64,000 bases of DNA. It comes from Lingula anatina (lineage: Eukaryota; Brachiopoda; Lingulata; Lingulida; Lingulidae). Positions 49,938 through 61,300 of the stretch are shown one piece after another (position 1 is the first letter of the stretch; each line of letters opens with the position of its first letter). A program made the translations under genes and the position numbers. The stretch spans positions 859,079-923,078 of the forward strand of contig NW_019773625.1 of NCBI RefSeq assembly GCF_001039355.2, in the 5' to 3' direction. Below the pieces are notes generated by a model that was not told the DNA's origin, searched no databases, and saw only the letters and a program-made list of their open reading frames with translations.

Positions 49938-49973
49938 ACCCCCCCCCCNNNNNNNNNCCCCCCCCCCCCCCCC
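49938..49973. other. poly-C run with assembly gap (Ns at 49949-49957)
   Basis: Nine Ns inside a C homopolymer just after the stop of the 165-aa gene, in its 3' UTR. The true length of the run is unknown. Confidence 0.95.
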
Positions 49974-50029
49974 AATAATCACGGTTTTGTTGAGCAGAGA
50001 AAAAATCTGTGTGATTTAAAATAGTCAGG

Positions 50030-50035
50030 AATAAA
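50030..50035 (+). terminator. poly-A signal AATAAA of the 165-aa gene
   Basis: First canonical AATAAA after the stop at 49887, on the coding strand. The cleavage site is not identified. Confidence 0.5.
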
Positions 50036-50099
50036 GACAACCATGTGAATATAGCAAATATTTGTAAACATCATTGAAAATTTGTCACATTTATCTTCT

Positions 50100-53000
50100 A
50101 TTACGAAATGTTACGATCAGCATGTTTATTTTCGCTGTTGGACTGATTAAGTACGTATGTTTATAGTTTTGCGTGCAAACACATTGACTACCTGAAGCGC
50201 TTCCTCAGTATAATTGACGCGCGCCCCTAAAGAGACCATTCGGGGAATATGGTTCGGGAAAATCAGGTTTTTTTCTTGGAATGAGAGCCTTTACCAATGT
50301 CCCAAGGCGCGGCGCCCTCCTTACAGATAATATGAAATCACCACATCTGTTCAAAATTGCATCATCATTACGCGACGTGAAATGCAGCGACTACACACAG
50401 GTAAACAGTACACTGCGTCAGGTCAAGATAAGTGTTGTGTAAATTTTCAAAGTATTTTTGAGTTTAAAACCCGACCGAGTAATGTTTGGTATGAGCTTTT
50501 AATAATGATAATGGACGTGTTCCGAAAGTCCATGCACCGTCCCTTTAAACGTGAATAATGACTCCACAGAAATAGATTCCAATTTATTTTATAGCTCTTA
50601 GAAGTCACATTATGCAAAGTTCGGGTGATAATCAAGATAACTTATTTCACAGTCCTTGTCAATTTTTATGCGTCTCCACACAATTTCACGGATCTTGGAG
50701 CTCACAAAGTTGTTTTCGTCACATAAGCATAGTCAGGAGAATTGGAGAAAACTACCAAGAATCTTTCTTAACCCAATTCAAAGAGATCAATAGAAAAGGG
50801 TAACAACATTAAACTCTATTTATGGCACATAAAGTAAATTATCTAGCTGGCAATCTTCCAACAAGTGACAAAAAACTGTGTGAATCTTCTGAAAAATATA
50901 ACGTTTCGTCAATTTGTCTAAAAACGACCCTCGCTTGTAGCCCTTGGGACAAACGGACACGTGGCATTGCATGTTCCATTTTACGCCGAGAAACTTATAG
51001 TAAAAACACGTCAGAAGTACCCTGTTCCGAAATTAAAAGGCGGGAATACGGAAAACGTTGAACTCTTTTTTTTTTTTAATTCTGAAGTGATACTCCCTAG
51101 CCTACCAATTCAGTCCTGATATGGAAAGTCATCATTGGTCAAATTTAGTTTTATTAAAGGTAATTATGAGCGTGAAATATGGACTTTGATCGCACTTCTG
51201 ATAGTATTCGAGTGGTGAATAATGTCGAGGGCACCTAGCGTTCAATTTATTTATCCAAATGCCTTTCCCGGATCGATTTATAAATATCAGAAGTATTTAC
51301 CGTAATCACGATGAAAACAAATTTAACGTAGGAAAAAAGGCAGGTGCATCTTTTTGCACAAAAAGAAAATGTTCGATATGAATTTCTCGGGCTTAAATTA
51401 GATTGAATGGCCTTTGGTGCTTGTTTTATCTTGTTTCTGTCATTTCTGAATTACACATATTCATCGATGCCACTGAATGGCCTTTGGTGCCTCTTTTATC
51501 TTGATTTTGTCAATTCTCAGTTACATATATTAATAAATGCCTGTAATAAATGTCGTGACTGTTCTCCCACGCTGACATTAAAAACCTTGAAAAACAAGAT
51601 TTAGTGATAACTGTACTTACACGCCATTTTTGCCAGAATCATTTTATCCAAGTGTACATACGTGTACTTTCTAAATTCATGCACATTTCAAGAATTTTTA
51701 ACGAGCTTTCCCAAGGAAATATTTTACACTAGTCAAAAACGAAGGGAGGCCAAACACTTTTTATATGACAATAATGATATGGCTAGGTAATCACCATGGG
51801 TTAATCTCGCAGTATTATACTTTCTAAAACATACCATCTTAAAAGGCTCTGGATAGAATTAATAAGCTACTACTTTTGATTGTTTGATAGCACGAAGAAA
51901 TATGATGGAGTCAGAGACAATCCACATATTACTGGATTTTTGTTTCATGATTTTTTATAACCCTAGGAAAATAGTTGACCTGTACCTCCAAAGTTTTTAT
52001 TTTGACAAGTTGATAAATCGCATGGATGACATGTGAAGGAAGCAAAACGACAATGAACTAATTATATTTCATGGTCTCTCCATTTTATCGACTGTACATA
52101 AGAGGTTCCTTTTTCCTTTTCTCGATATCCTTTCCACCATATCAATTAAAATCTATTTCTGAAAACCTTCTGAACCAATCTGTTCACAACAACAGTTTTT
52201 AATTATTTTATTGGCCCATAAGGAATAATCATCTGCCCGGTCTATATAAACTACACTGGGGGGAATTGATGTGAAGATGTTTTACGTCTGTTGGAACATG
52301 TAATAATTAAATGAATAATTAGATACAAATAACATAAGAAATGTGGATGTCTCTTATTCAAGGTAATTTGGACTGTGTCTTTTGCTGTTTGTGGAAAATA
52401 TTTCAACATTGTTGTATATAGAATAAGAATCTTATCTCTTAGATTCCGTCAGGCCATAAAATGAACGCCATCAATTCCAAAGAAAACTGCTCCCACGATA
52501 CATTTTCCGGGAAAAACTTGAGAGACATATATCGTCCTTTTAAATATAACATCATTATGAATCACATGTTGGCAGTGACACGCACAGAATTGATTTATCA
52601 CAAAGGACACTACTTAGAAATGCCAATTTTGGAACAGGTTGTTCACGATACTATAGGGATATGCGAAGAAATATAATTAAGCCGCCAAGATCAATATGTT
52701 TCGCTTTTTTAAACAAAAATGGGTTTAAAAGGTACCTGAAAAATTCTGGCAAATCTTTATGATTGATGATGATGAAATCCATTATTCTCAAAAGAGAGGT
52801 CGTATACAAAGGTCTATTTATTAAAGTTAGAATGTGCCCTTATGATCTATTCTTAATATGACTTTTTTTTTCAATTAAATTCAATTTTCAATGATATAAA
52901 TTTCACAGTGAAATCAATTTGTTTTTTATATTTTACGTCACAAAGATTATCATATGTACTGTACTTGTAATATGAATCGGAAACAAATAAGAATAAAAAT

Positions 53001-55560
53001 GACGACTACTACAGACAAGATAAAGTTTGCTAGACTAATCCTCAGTATTACAAAGAGCTTATATTATTTCACATAAAATGCGCCATAAAAGACCATATAG
53101 TGAATTAAAGTTACTTATACCTGCGTGCGTATGACTCCTGGTCTGCTCAGACAGAGATATTTTGCACCGGATATGGGCCTTAGTTGCGTCTTCAGGCGAC
53201 CCCTTTGATTAAGCAAGGATTAGCAAGTCACTGGGTCCTGACTTACAAAGGATCGTTAGCCCAAAAACTGGTCTAAACTTTTAGACCAAAAATTGAAGTC
53301 TATTGCAACCCTGGATAAACCAGAAGCTGTCCATTTTTTATATAATAAAGACATTGTGTTTCAGATCCAGTCTTGTTTTAATTATGTACACAAGAATGGA
53401 TTTATTTTCAACTGAAACAGACCATATTTTTGGACTTAAATTTTAGCCCAGTTTTTAGTGCTATAGCTCTTGTTAAACCGATGGACGAGGCAGAGAGTCC
53501 CCCATTCATTTGTACAGGTAAGCCTCGTCTTAGATTTTGACCTACTTAGGTCTGGCTAACCCTAACCATTGTAACTAATGGAGAGCGGACTTTCTGTTAC
53601 ACAGACCCTCAGTTTTGTTACACCGGTCCTTGATAATGATTTGATAGCCCAAGCGCTATTTAGCTCGATATCCATTCCGTTGATTTTGTAGTCTGTTCAG
53701 ACTTTTCGTAGAACAGAATCAATGTCAGATAGACGTAGCACTTAGGCTTTTGAAACGTTTAAACTAGAAATAATTCGTCTTTTATTCTTCTGAGGTTTAA
53801 AGAAATCTTGCGCATTGTATGAAGAAATAGCAATTTATTTCTATGAACTAGTGAGGTTGCTACCTGAAAAAACAAGAAATTAACAATAAATGAAAGACGA
53901 GATATTTGCAATCTTATCTGAAAGTCAGGAAGTTAAAAAGGGGCGTCTTCAGGCGTCTTCATTAAAAGGGTAAGCGAAGAAGTGGAAATTATGGTCTCCG
54001 TCGATGAGTACGAGAAACTTATAATATTTATTAATGTTGTTTGGTATGGAGACAAACGGAAAATTACCTGTTTAAAATGAACACGAGATGTTTAACGATG
54101 CATGGCTATTATACTTAAAATTTCAAAAAGTATGTTCAACAAATGAAAAATGATATGTTTTCAACCAGGGATATGAAGACCGTATCTCCTTTACAACTAA
54201 TCAAATGTTGAAAAGTGTTAACAAAGCCATTAAGTGTTAGTAATACCGCAAGGGACGCCTTCAGGCAAAAGCACGTGCCTAATGAGTCTAATGACCCATC
54301 TTACCAAAAGGAGGTAATTTTTGCACGCAAACCTTAAAGAGAGAGAAATAAGAGGATATCCACCAAAGAACCTTGAAGTTACTAAATTCTGCAGACATTG
54401 GTGAATCAGTGAAATATGAAATGGAATCACATATCAGTAAAGATGACAGTCAAGATCCTCAAAGCAGATACCACTAACTCTAGCCATGGTTGAAATCCAT
54501 TATTATTCGAATTAAAGAAAATTACATGAAATGCTGCAAAAAGATATCTTATTCTCACCAGGTAAGATATACTACAAAGATGTCAACCCCTACTGGTGAC
54601 AAAATTATTTCAAACAAAATGCATTATTCAATCAATTTTATTTTCATAGCTATATCCGGCGTTAAGTTAGACATCTTTTAGTCATTGTTAAACATGAAAA
54701 ATGGAATTCTGTGAATCTTCCAATGTAATCATTGGATCGTTAAATTGGACATGACAACCGAATTTGCGCAGTGTGGTTTGTTTCGAGTGCAAGGAAATTA
54801 ATTGAAAAGACTGACGAAACAAACGATTTGACAAGGTGACGTTTTACTTTATGAGTATATTATTTAAAAGTATCAAACCATTGGATACTGCTTAAATATC
54901 AACTGACAATAAACAAATTGTTGAAGATGGAAATGTTTAAATTCCTACATATTAAAACCTTTAGAACAAATAAAGTAACCACTGAGTCAGTTGCTGTAAG
55001 TCTTTCAAACTAGCTTGCTACTGGTCTTTGTTTTTATAAACCGCGTTCTCGCAAATGCATAACACAGAGGAAACCAGCATCACCTGTAGATCTAAAAACT
55101 AATCAATAACTCACAGCTCACAGGTAAGAACCATACAACGACTAAACATGCCCAGTTGGACTAAGCAAACTAACGTAATATACACCGGGAAGTCTAGCGA
55201 TTTTCTCTTCGATTTTCTATTTAACGCTGCTCTAAATAAATTGGCAGAAATTGCACGCAGAGGTGGCGAATTATGGTAATACCTGTTGTTAAACTGCGCC
55301 CCATTCACTGCATTACTCCGTGTTAATTTGCTTTGGTACATGCGATCAATTTAATGTTTAGATCTGCGTTAAATCTAGCAGATCAACTTATCATTTATGA
55401 TCAACAGAAGGTTACCTTTAAATGTCAAAATCTCTTTGATACCTAATGTTTCATAGATTTTTTCGTGTGGTTTGTCATTGTCAGCATCATCCCTTGCGTG
55501 GAACAAGATAATTTAATAGTACCTAATGATCCCTTATACTAGTCCTATAGTGCGATATTT
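50100..55560. other. intergenic region without recognised genes
   Basis: No open frame here has flanking splice signals and a protein-like composition. A 70-bp tandem duplication lies at 51405-51544. The rest is unremarkable AT-rich DNA. Distant enhancers cannot be excluded by eye. Confidence 0.6.
51405..51544. repeat. 70-bp tandem duplication
   Basis: GAATGGCCTTTGGTGC starts both copies (51405 and 51475). They align end to end with about ten differences. Confidence 0.85.
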
Positions 55561-55571
55561 GGTGTTTTCTA

Positions 55572-55803
55572 AGACTGGGTTCCCACAAATTTAGATCGAT
55601 CCATCTGGATCGACCTAATTCCCTGGGGGTTCACGCTAAATTCCTGTCAGTTTCCGGGAGCCGAGCGCGCACAGAAGTTAATTACCCCCTTACAGCTTTT
55701 AGTAGGCGGGACAGACATTTAAGCCAGCTAAGCTGACAGCAATCTAGTGAGACTCCCCAGAGGGATAGATCGATCTAAATATCTGTGGAAATGGTCTCTT
55801 AGA
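55572..55803. mobile_element. MITE, AGATCGATC family, copy
   Basis: The left end reads AGACTGGGTTCCCACAAATT then TAGATCGATCCATC. The right end, inverted, reads AGAGACCATTTCCACAGATA then TTTAGATCGATCTATC. The inner part has AATTACCCCCTTACAGC and GACATTTAAGCCAGCTAAGC, shared with 56100-56330. Confidence 0.7.
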
Positions 55804-56099
55804 AGGCTTGAGAGTGACAAATAACGCCAGTGATGTACATCAATTTCAAATTTCAAAACTGTCAAAAAAAAAACAAAAAAACTGGATCATACTTTGACTA
55901 AAGTATTGACTAAACTATGACGAGTGCACAAAATCAACTATTTATGTGACTTCTACCAAGATGGAATTAACGTAGACAGGACCTTTTGAATAATAAAAAA
56001 ATGCTTTCAGACATGGCTTTAAGATCCCGCGGGTAACTAGTTCTGAGACCTGGGGTTTAACCAGGCTTTAATCACAAAAAGTGCAAATAACTTTTGTTC

Positions 56100-56330
56100 G
56101 ACCGCGTTCAGATTCAAACATCGTACCAGGTGGATCGATCCGGCTCTGCGGTGGATTCTCGCTGAAGTGCATTCAGTGTAATCAGCTTTATTACCTGACA
56201 CGCCACCCTGAGTAGCTAGTTAATTAGTTAATTACCCCCTAGCAACTCGAGGAGGGTTGTCAGGCATTTAAGCTGATTACAGTAACCATCTTTGATCCAC
56301 TCTATCGACGTCATTTTTGTTCTGCTCAGT
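56100..56330. mobile_element. MITE, AGATCGATC family, diverged copy
   Basis: Shares GGTGGATCGATCCGGCTCTG, AATCAGCTTTATTACC, AATTACCCCCTAGCAAC and GGCATTTAAGCTGATTAC with other members. The tips are decayed, so the exact ends are uncertain. Confidence 0.55.
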
Positions 56331-57156
56331 GGCTTGATGACAGATTCAATGTGCATTACATTTCAAGGTAACCTATTACCCGAAAATGGCAACGTTCGTG
56401 CGGCAGGTTTCTTTCACCCGTCTTGGGAAAAATATTCATTCCAAAGATAACTAAAAAAAAAGGCAAATCCCTTTTATCTTCCAATGTCTTAAGACTGTGG
56501 TTTGACCTTTGGCTGAACAGTAGTGTCATAAACATCTCCGTGTTAAGTGGTATTTCTTGTACAGCGTTTCTTATTTTTAAATACATGCCTTTTAAGTGGT
56601 TATCAACTACGACATAAGAAATCCTCTCATTTCACTTAAAGATTGCCACACATTTCCATGTATAAAGAAACATAATTAACATTTATCTTCATGTGCAAAC
56701 CCTAATGTTCAGTCTGTTTGAATTCCGTTTGTGGGTGATTCCAATGTGTTGTAGTATCAGCCTCCTTCCAGATCGTGAAAAGTGAAAAAATTACTGTACT
56801 GAAATTGAGGGTACTTGACAGAAAGCTGTCATGTTATGTTGCAAAAATTTGTTCATAAGTGTTGGTTCGCAAGTCGTTTAATTCAAATTTCTACTTCCAA
56901 GAATCTTAAAAACCTATTTATCGTGTATAGAAAACTGTCCTGTACTTACAATTTCATATTCAGAATCCCTTTCTAATAACCAGTGCTTAATTTTTTACCG
57001 TGTCAATTGGCATAGTTGTGAAACCAATAAAAAATTTGATTCCGGTTTTTTTGTCGAATACCCAAGCATTCGATGCATGGTGCTGTAGTTACATACCCAG
57101 ATTCTTATTTTAAAAATTGTTGCTGTTGTTGTTCATATAATTTGTTGTTGCTAGGC

Positions 57157-57664
57157 CTACATTAATTCCAAATCGTCCACCAATGACCTAACCCTTGTCG
57201 CCTGCTGACCGCTATCTGAGGCTCTCCTGGTTGCAGCTGTAAGCCTTTCTTCACTTATGGTAGGAATCGACTCGGAACATTGCCGCCTTGGCTTTTGCTT
57301 CGATGTCACATTACTAAAACCACCTGTTGCTCCCTCAGCATTGGTTTTATTTTGCAGAACTGTTTGCGTCGACGACGACGAAGATGATTCCGGAAAATTA
57401 TCTTCCTTTGTTTCCTTTAGCTGAATTTCTTTAGCGTTGAAGTATTTGTTTCCCGAAGTCATCTTAGGTTTCTATGTAGAATTTCAAGTTGTTTCTACCT
57501 AGTGTTTTCAGTGTTCACGCCGAGATTTGGTTCTTCACTTTATGCTCCACTGCAAAGTAAAAACAGTTAGATTCATTACACTATTCTAGACTCAAGCCTC
57601 ACATATACTCATATCCCTTATTCAAATTCAAAGAATTGCTTTACAAGCTTAAAACAACCTTACC
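57157..57664 (-). CDS. small Ser/Thr-rich protein, 101 aa, unknown
   Basis: The coding part is 57462-57157 (starts MTSGNKYFNAKEIQL, ends RVRSLVDDLELM, then TAG). It has a Ser tract (ESSSSSS), a KQKPRRQCSESIP block and TRRAS-type sites that resemble basophilic kinase targets. There is no membrane segment or signal. Upstream, a donor CCTATTG|GTAAGG at 57664 and an acceptor TTACTTTGCAG ending at 57550 define a 114-bp intron and a non-coding exon, which favours a real gene over a chance frame. The acidic-hydrophobic C-terminus could be a docking motif; that is a guess. I do not recognise a family. Confidence 0.5.
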
Positions 57665-58246
57665 AATAGGAGGCCAGAGATACTCAGAAGAAAAGACGTC
57701 TTTTTTTCTGACCCTGGCCCTAGATGAAAAAATGAGCTGAAAATCGATGCCTTTCTTCCTTTGAGATCACGAAATATCTGTCTAGGTTCATGTGCGTCAC
57801 GAGCTGCTTCTAAAAGCTATTAAAAGACTGCTCAAAGCGTGACTATTCGCGAGAGATATTCCCTCATCTTTTGAACTATTGCGTGTACCCACGTGCGTGG
57901 TCTAGTTAATGTGTTTTATGTAGAACATGGCAGACTGTCGTCATAATATGTGTGCAGAGCAGGAACCCGTAGATCAACCGAATTGGACTACCAGATTGCA
58001 GAGATCCTAACGAGCCAAAAGCAATTTAGTCGTCTGCTGAAGACTGTTATGCCAATTCAAACACGTCTCATCCCTGATAGCATAGGACATCTACCACCAT
58101 TATCTCTTATTTCTTAGCTAGAATGCAGTTTGCAGGCAGTTACATGTGTATGTGACTTTTTATATGGCTCCCATACTTATAACGTTATGTCATTACCATC
58201 TTTTAGAGTATTTTGGCAAAAATCATTTTCATGGCAGTCGCCTATG

Positions 58247-58387
58247 GGGACTAACTAGTCCGAGGGTCAAATATGGTGACCCACTACAAAGCTTGCCGTC
58301 TAATCCGCTAATGGACACTAAATAGATATCCCTCTGGGAAGTATTCAAGTGGGTCGGCCATATTTGACCCTTGGACTTGTTAGTCCC
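58247..58387. mobile_element. fold-back MITE, ACTAACTAGTC family, copy 2
   Basis: Nearly perfect inverted halves: GGGACTAACTAGTCCGAGGG with TCAAATATGG on the left and CCATATTTGACCC with TTGGACTTGTTAGTCCC on the right. It would form a long hairpin. Related to 8117-8286. Non-coding. Confidence 0.75.
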
Positions 58388-61300
58388 TTTATTCTTAATG
58401 GGGTCTATCATTAATGGTTTATTGCTGCGTTCTCTAGTAACACTTCGGCAGAGACACGTAATATGATGCCAATAGGATTAATAAATCCACCCATTTAATT
58501 ACACTTAAATTTTTTTACCATTTATCGTAACTGTAGCACCTGCACAGCCTATTGAACATACCTAAAATTTTATTTATATTAATTTCCTTTAATCAGTTAC
58601 ATTATTGATGTGTATCGCATTAAAACAAATATCTTTAAGATGGGGTTTCTATCATATCTGCATAACCAGTGTGCCTCAATTAGCTATTGGCTATTTTTGT
58701 CAGGTATAAATATGTAAAAAGTTCGACAGCTGCTCATTCTTCGGGACTTTACAGGGAAGTATAACCAAAGGACATATTACCTAAGGTTTTGACTAAATAG
58801 CCTTGGGACAATATTTTTGGGGGAGTATTGAGTACCAAAATGGTATAGCAAGACCTACTGAGCCGAACCTTACATATGCTAGAGGCAATGCCTTGTTTTT
58901 GAGTAGATTAAGTTTTTATTTTATTTTGATTGGATATTTTTGAGTTATCAGAAACGTAAATCATCCGCTTCAAAATTTGATGCGGAAACTGGGATTAATG
59001 CCTGTTGACATTTTCGTTTATCTCAATGTCATATGTGTATGCTGTATGTACGCCATACCAAGTAATATAGACAATAGGGTAAAAAGATATAAAGGAGCCT
59101 TCTTTTGATGGTTTGTACTTTTAAAGTGACAATAATACCATTCTTTCACGGATTTGGAATCCACGACAAACACCAAATACACGATGACAATTAATATACA
59201 TGAATAAGTCTTATTTTATACAAACATAAAGTCACATATGGCTTGGGTGATAAATAAAATCCACCATTATTACCACACTGTATGGTTTATTGATTTGACA
59301 TCTAAAAATGTCATGGCGCAAACATTAAAAGATAAATAAACAAACAAAACAGATGAAATAAAATTAAAGGGCCTATAAATAAATAAATAAATAAATAAAT
59401 AAATGCTAAATTAAAAATATATTTATATCAAAATGAATCTACAACTGAATTCACCTTGTGTGCTTTTACTTTATATGATTTCCAGAAATAATATCAAAAG
59501 TAATGTAGGCAAATAACGCATGGCAATAAAACAACATAGGAAAAGCGCAGTTAATTATCCTAAAAATCAATAGGATTACGACGCGTACCTCAAAAGCACA
59601 AAGATAACGCGATTGCTTGCATGTAAGGGCTATGATATATATGTAGTTGAATTCTGCTCACCTGGCATTGTCACCACATGGCGTTTTTTGTATAGAAGTT
59701 CCTCATATTCTGAGGTGCATAAGATGATGATACACCTGCCTCTAAAATACATTGCACAATGTACCTGAAACGAATGGTTTCCCATAGATTCGTATAGAAC
59801 AGCTTACCTTACTGGACCATTACACTGGGTTAGAATGGAGGCTTAATATACTACATGTAGTTGCCTCTTGCAATTAGTCACCGCAGAGTTTAAGAGTCCG
59901 AATATTAACCCTCTTTTAGACTCTCTTTTACCCCCAGTGTCAGAGGGCGAATGCTTACTCGAATCCTGAATTTCAGTGTGCGGAGGTTTTAAAATCCTCT
60001 CTTCCACCAGTGCTATCTTTCCATTGCCTTTTTTTAGCTACTTGGTGCCCAGAGAGGCTTTCGCAATGAAACACTGAATAAATCATTATGGTCTGCGCAC
60101 GTAGGTCTATCTTGTGCATTTATTTCACTGGGGAAGACGGCGTCGAAGGTCTCAAATCACATCAATTGCGTCCCCGGTTAAAATGATTGATCGATCAACC
60201 TACAGCCTGCTACATGTACCTTGAAAAACATATCTGCCTTACCTGTAGATAGGTGATGGCTTTCGTTGACCTATAAGCTGGTATGCCTACAGTTTCAATC
60301 AAATTTGGGGGCGAATCGCCAATTGTGAATAGAGACACAAAAAAAGCGATAATACTACGATGGTTAAACTACATTTCATATTGAATCAACCTGTGTTTTT
60401 GCCAGACTCAATCAAATAATTCCGATATCTTCCTCTATTAGCAAATGAAAAATTAAACATCGTTTTTAAGTCAATGGTTACCATCAGATGCAAGCATATA
60501 CATATCGGTATTACATTTGGAGACAAGCTTGTTACAAAGCTGTTCCCATGAAAGAAATATGAGATGGAACCACTCCAGTCTTATATGAATGAATAGCACT
60601 TAGGTATTGAAAAGGCGTGAACAGCTGGACCAGCTGAGACAAGCAAATTGTTTTGTACAAAAAAACCTCTTAATGCAATGTTGATTTCTGTTTTTGTCTG
60701 CAAAGTCACGGCGATACAATGTTGATTTCGCTAGCATAGAAAGCTACTTTGTAAGCTGTTATGGCACAAGCGCAGTAAAACAGAAAAATAAATCGATCAC
60801 TAATTTCCCCCCAATATTGCTGCAAGGATAGCATCCTGACAGATGCCTGGTGAAAAAATTAATAAGAAACAGGCTTGTGCAAATGATGGCCTTTTAACAC
60901 AACTAGAACATAGCCACCGGAATGATATCTGTTTAACATGTAGCCCAGCCTCGAAGTTTTGAAAAATGACAGAATAAACCACCCCGGTCCTAGGTATCCG
61001 GACACGTCCCCTGAGACCATCCTTCTCAGTGAATACCTTTGGGAGAAATTCCGTCTGTCTAAAGCTTGGTTCAGGGGACACACTCAATGCTCTGTGTGAT
61101 GTTCATAAGGTTACGTATCAGCGAGAAGCCAAAGCTTGATCGTTTTATTTATGAAATAGATTATTGATCACATAGTTGACTGACAGAGAAGGTGGTCGTT
61201 TGAGATAAAGGATGCACAAAGGGTTTTGGCTCTATGGTGGACAGCGGGTATTGGCCCACACCTACATTACTAAGACCACACACGGATTTTTTTTTCAAAA

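Noticed and set aside
50822-51061. 79-codon plus-strand frame
   Set aside because: ATG-started, but no neighbouring splice sites, domain or repeat support; within chance for this length.
60800-61087. 95- and 74-codon minus-strand frames
   Set aside because: They overlap in two frames, lack splice signals and show no recognisable motif.
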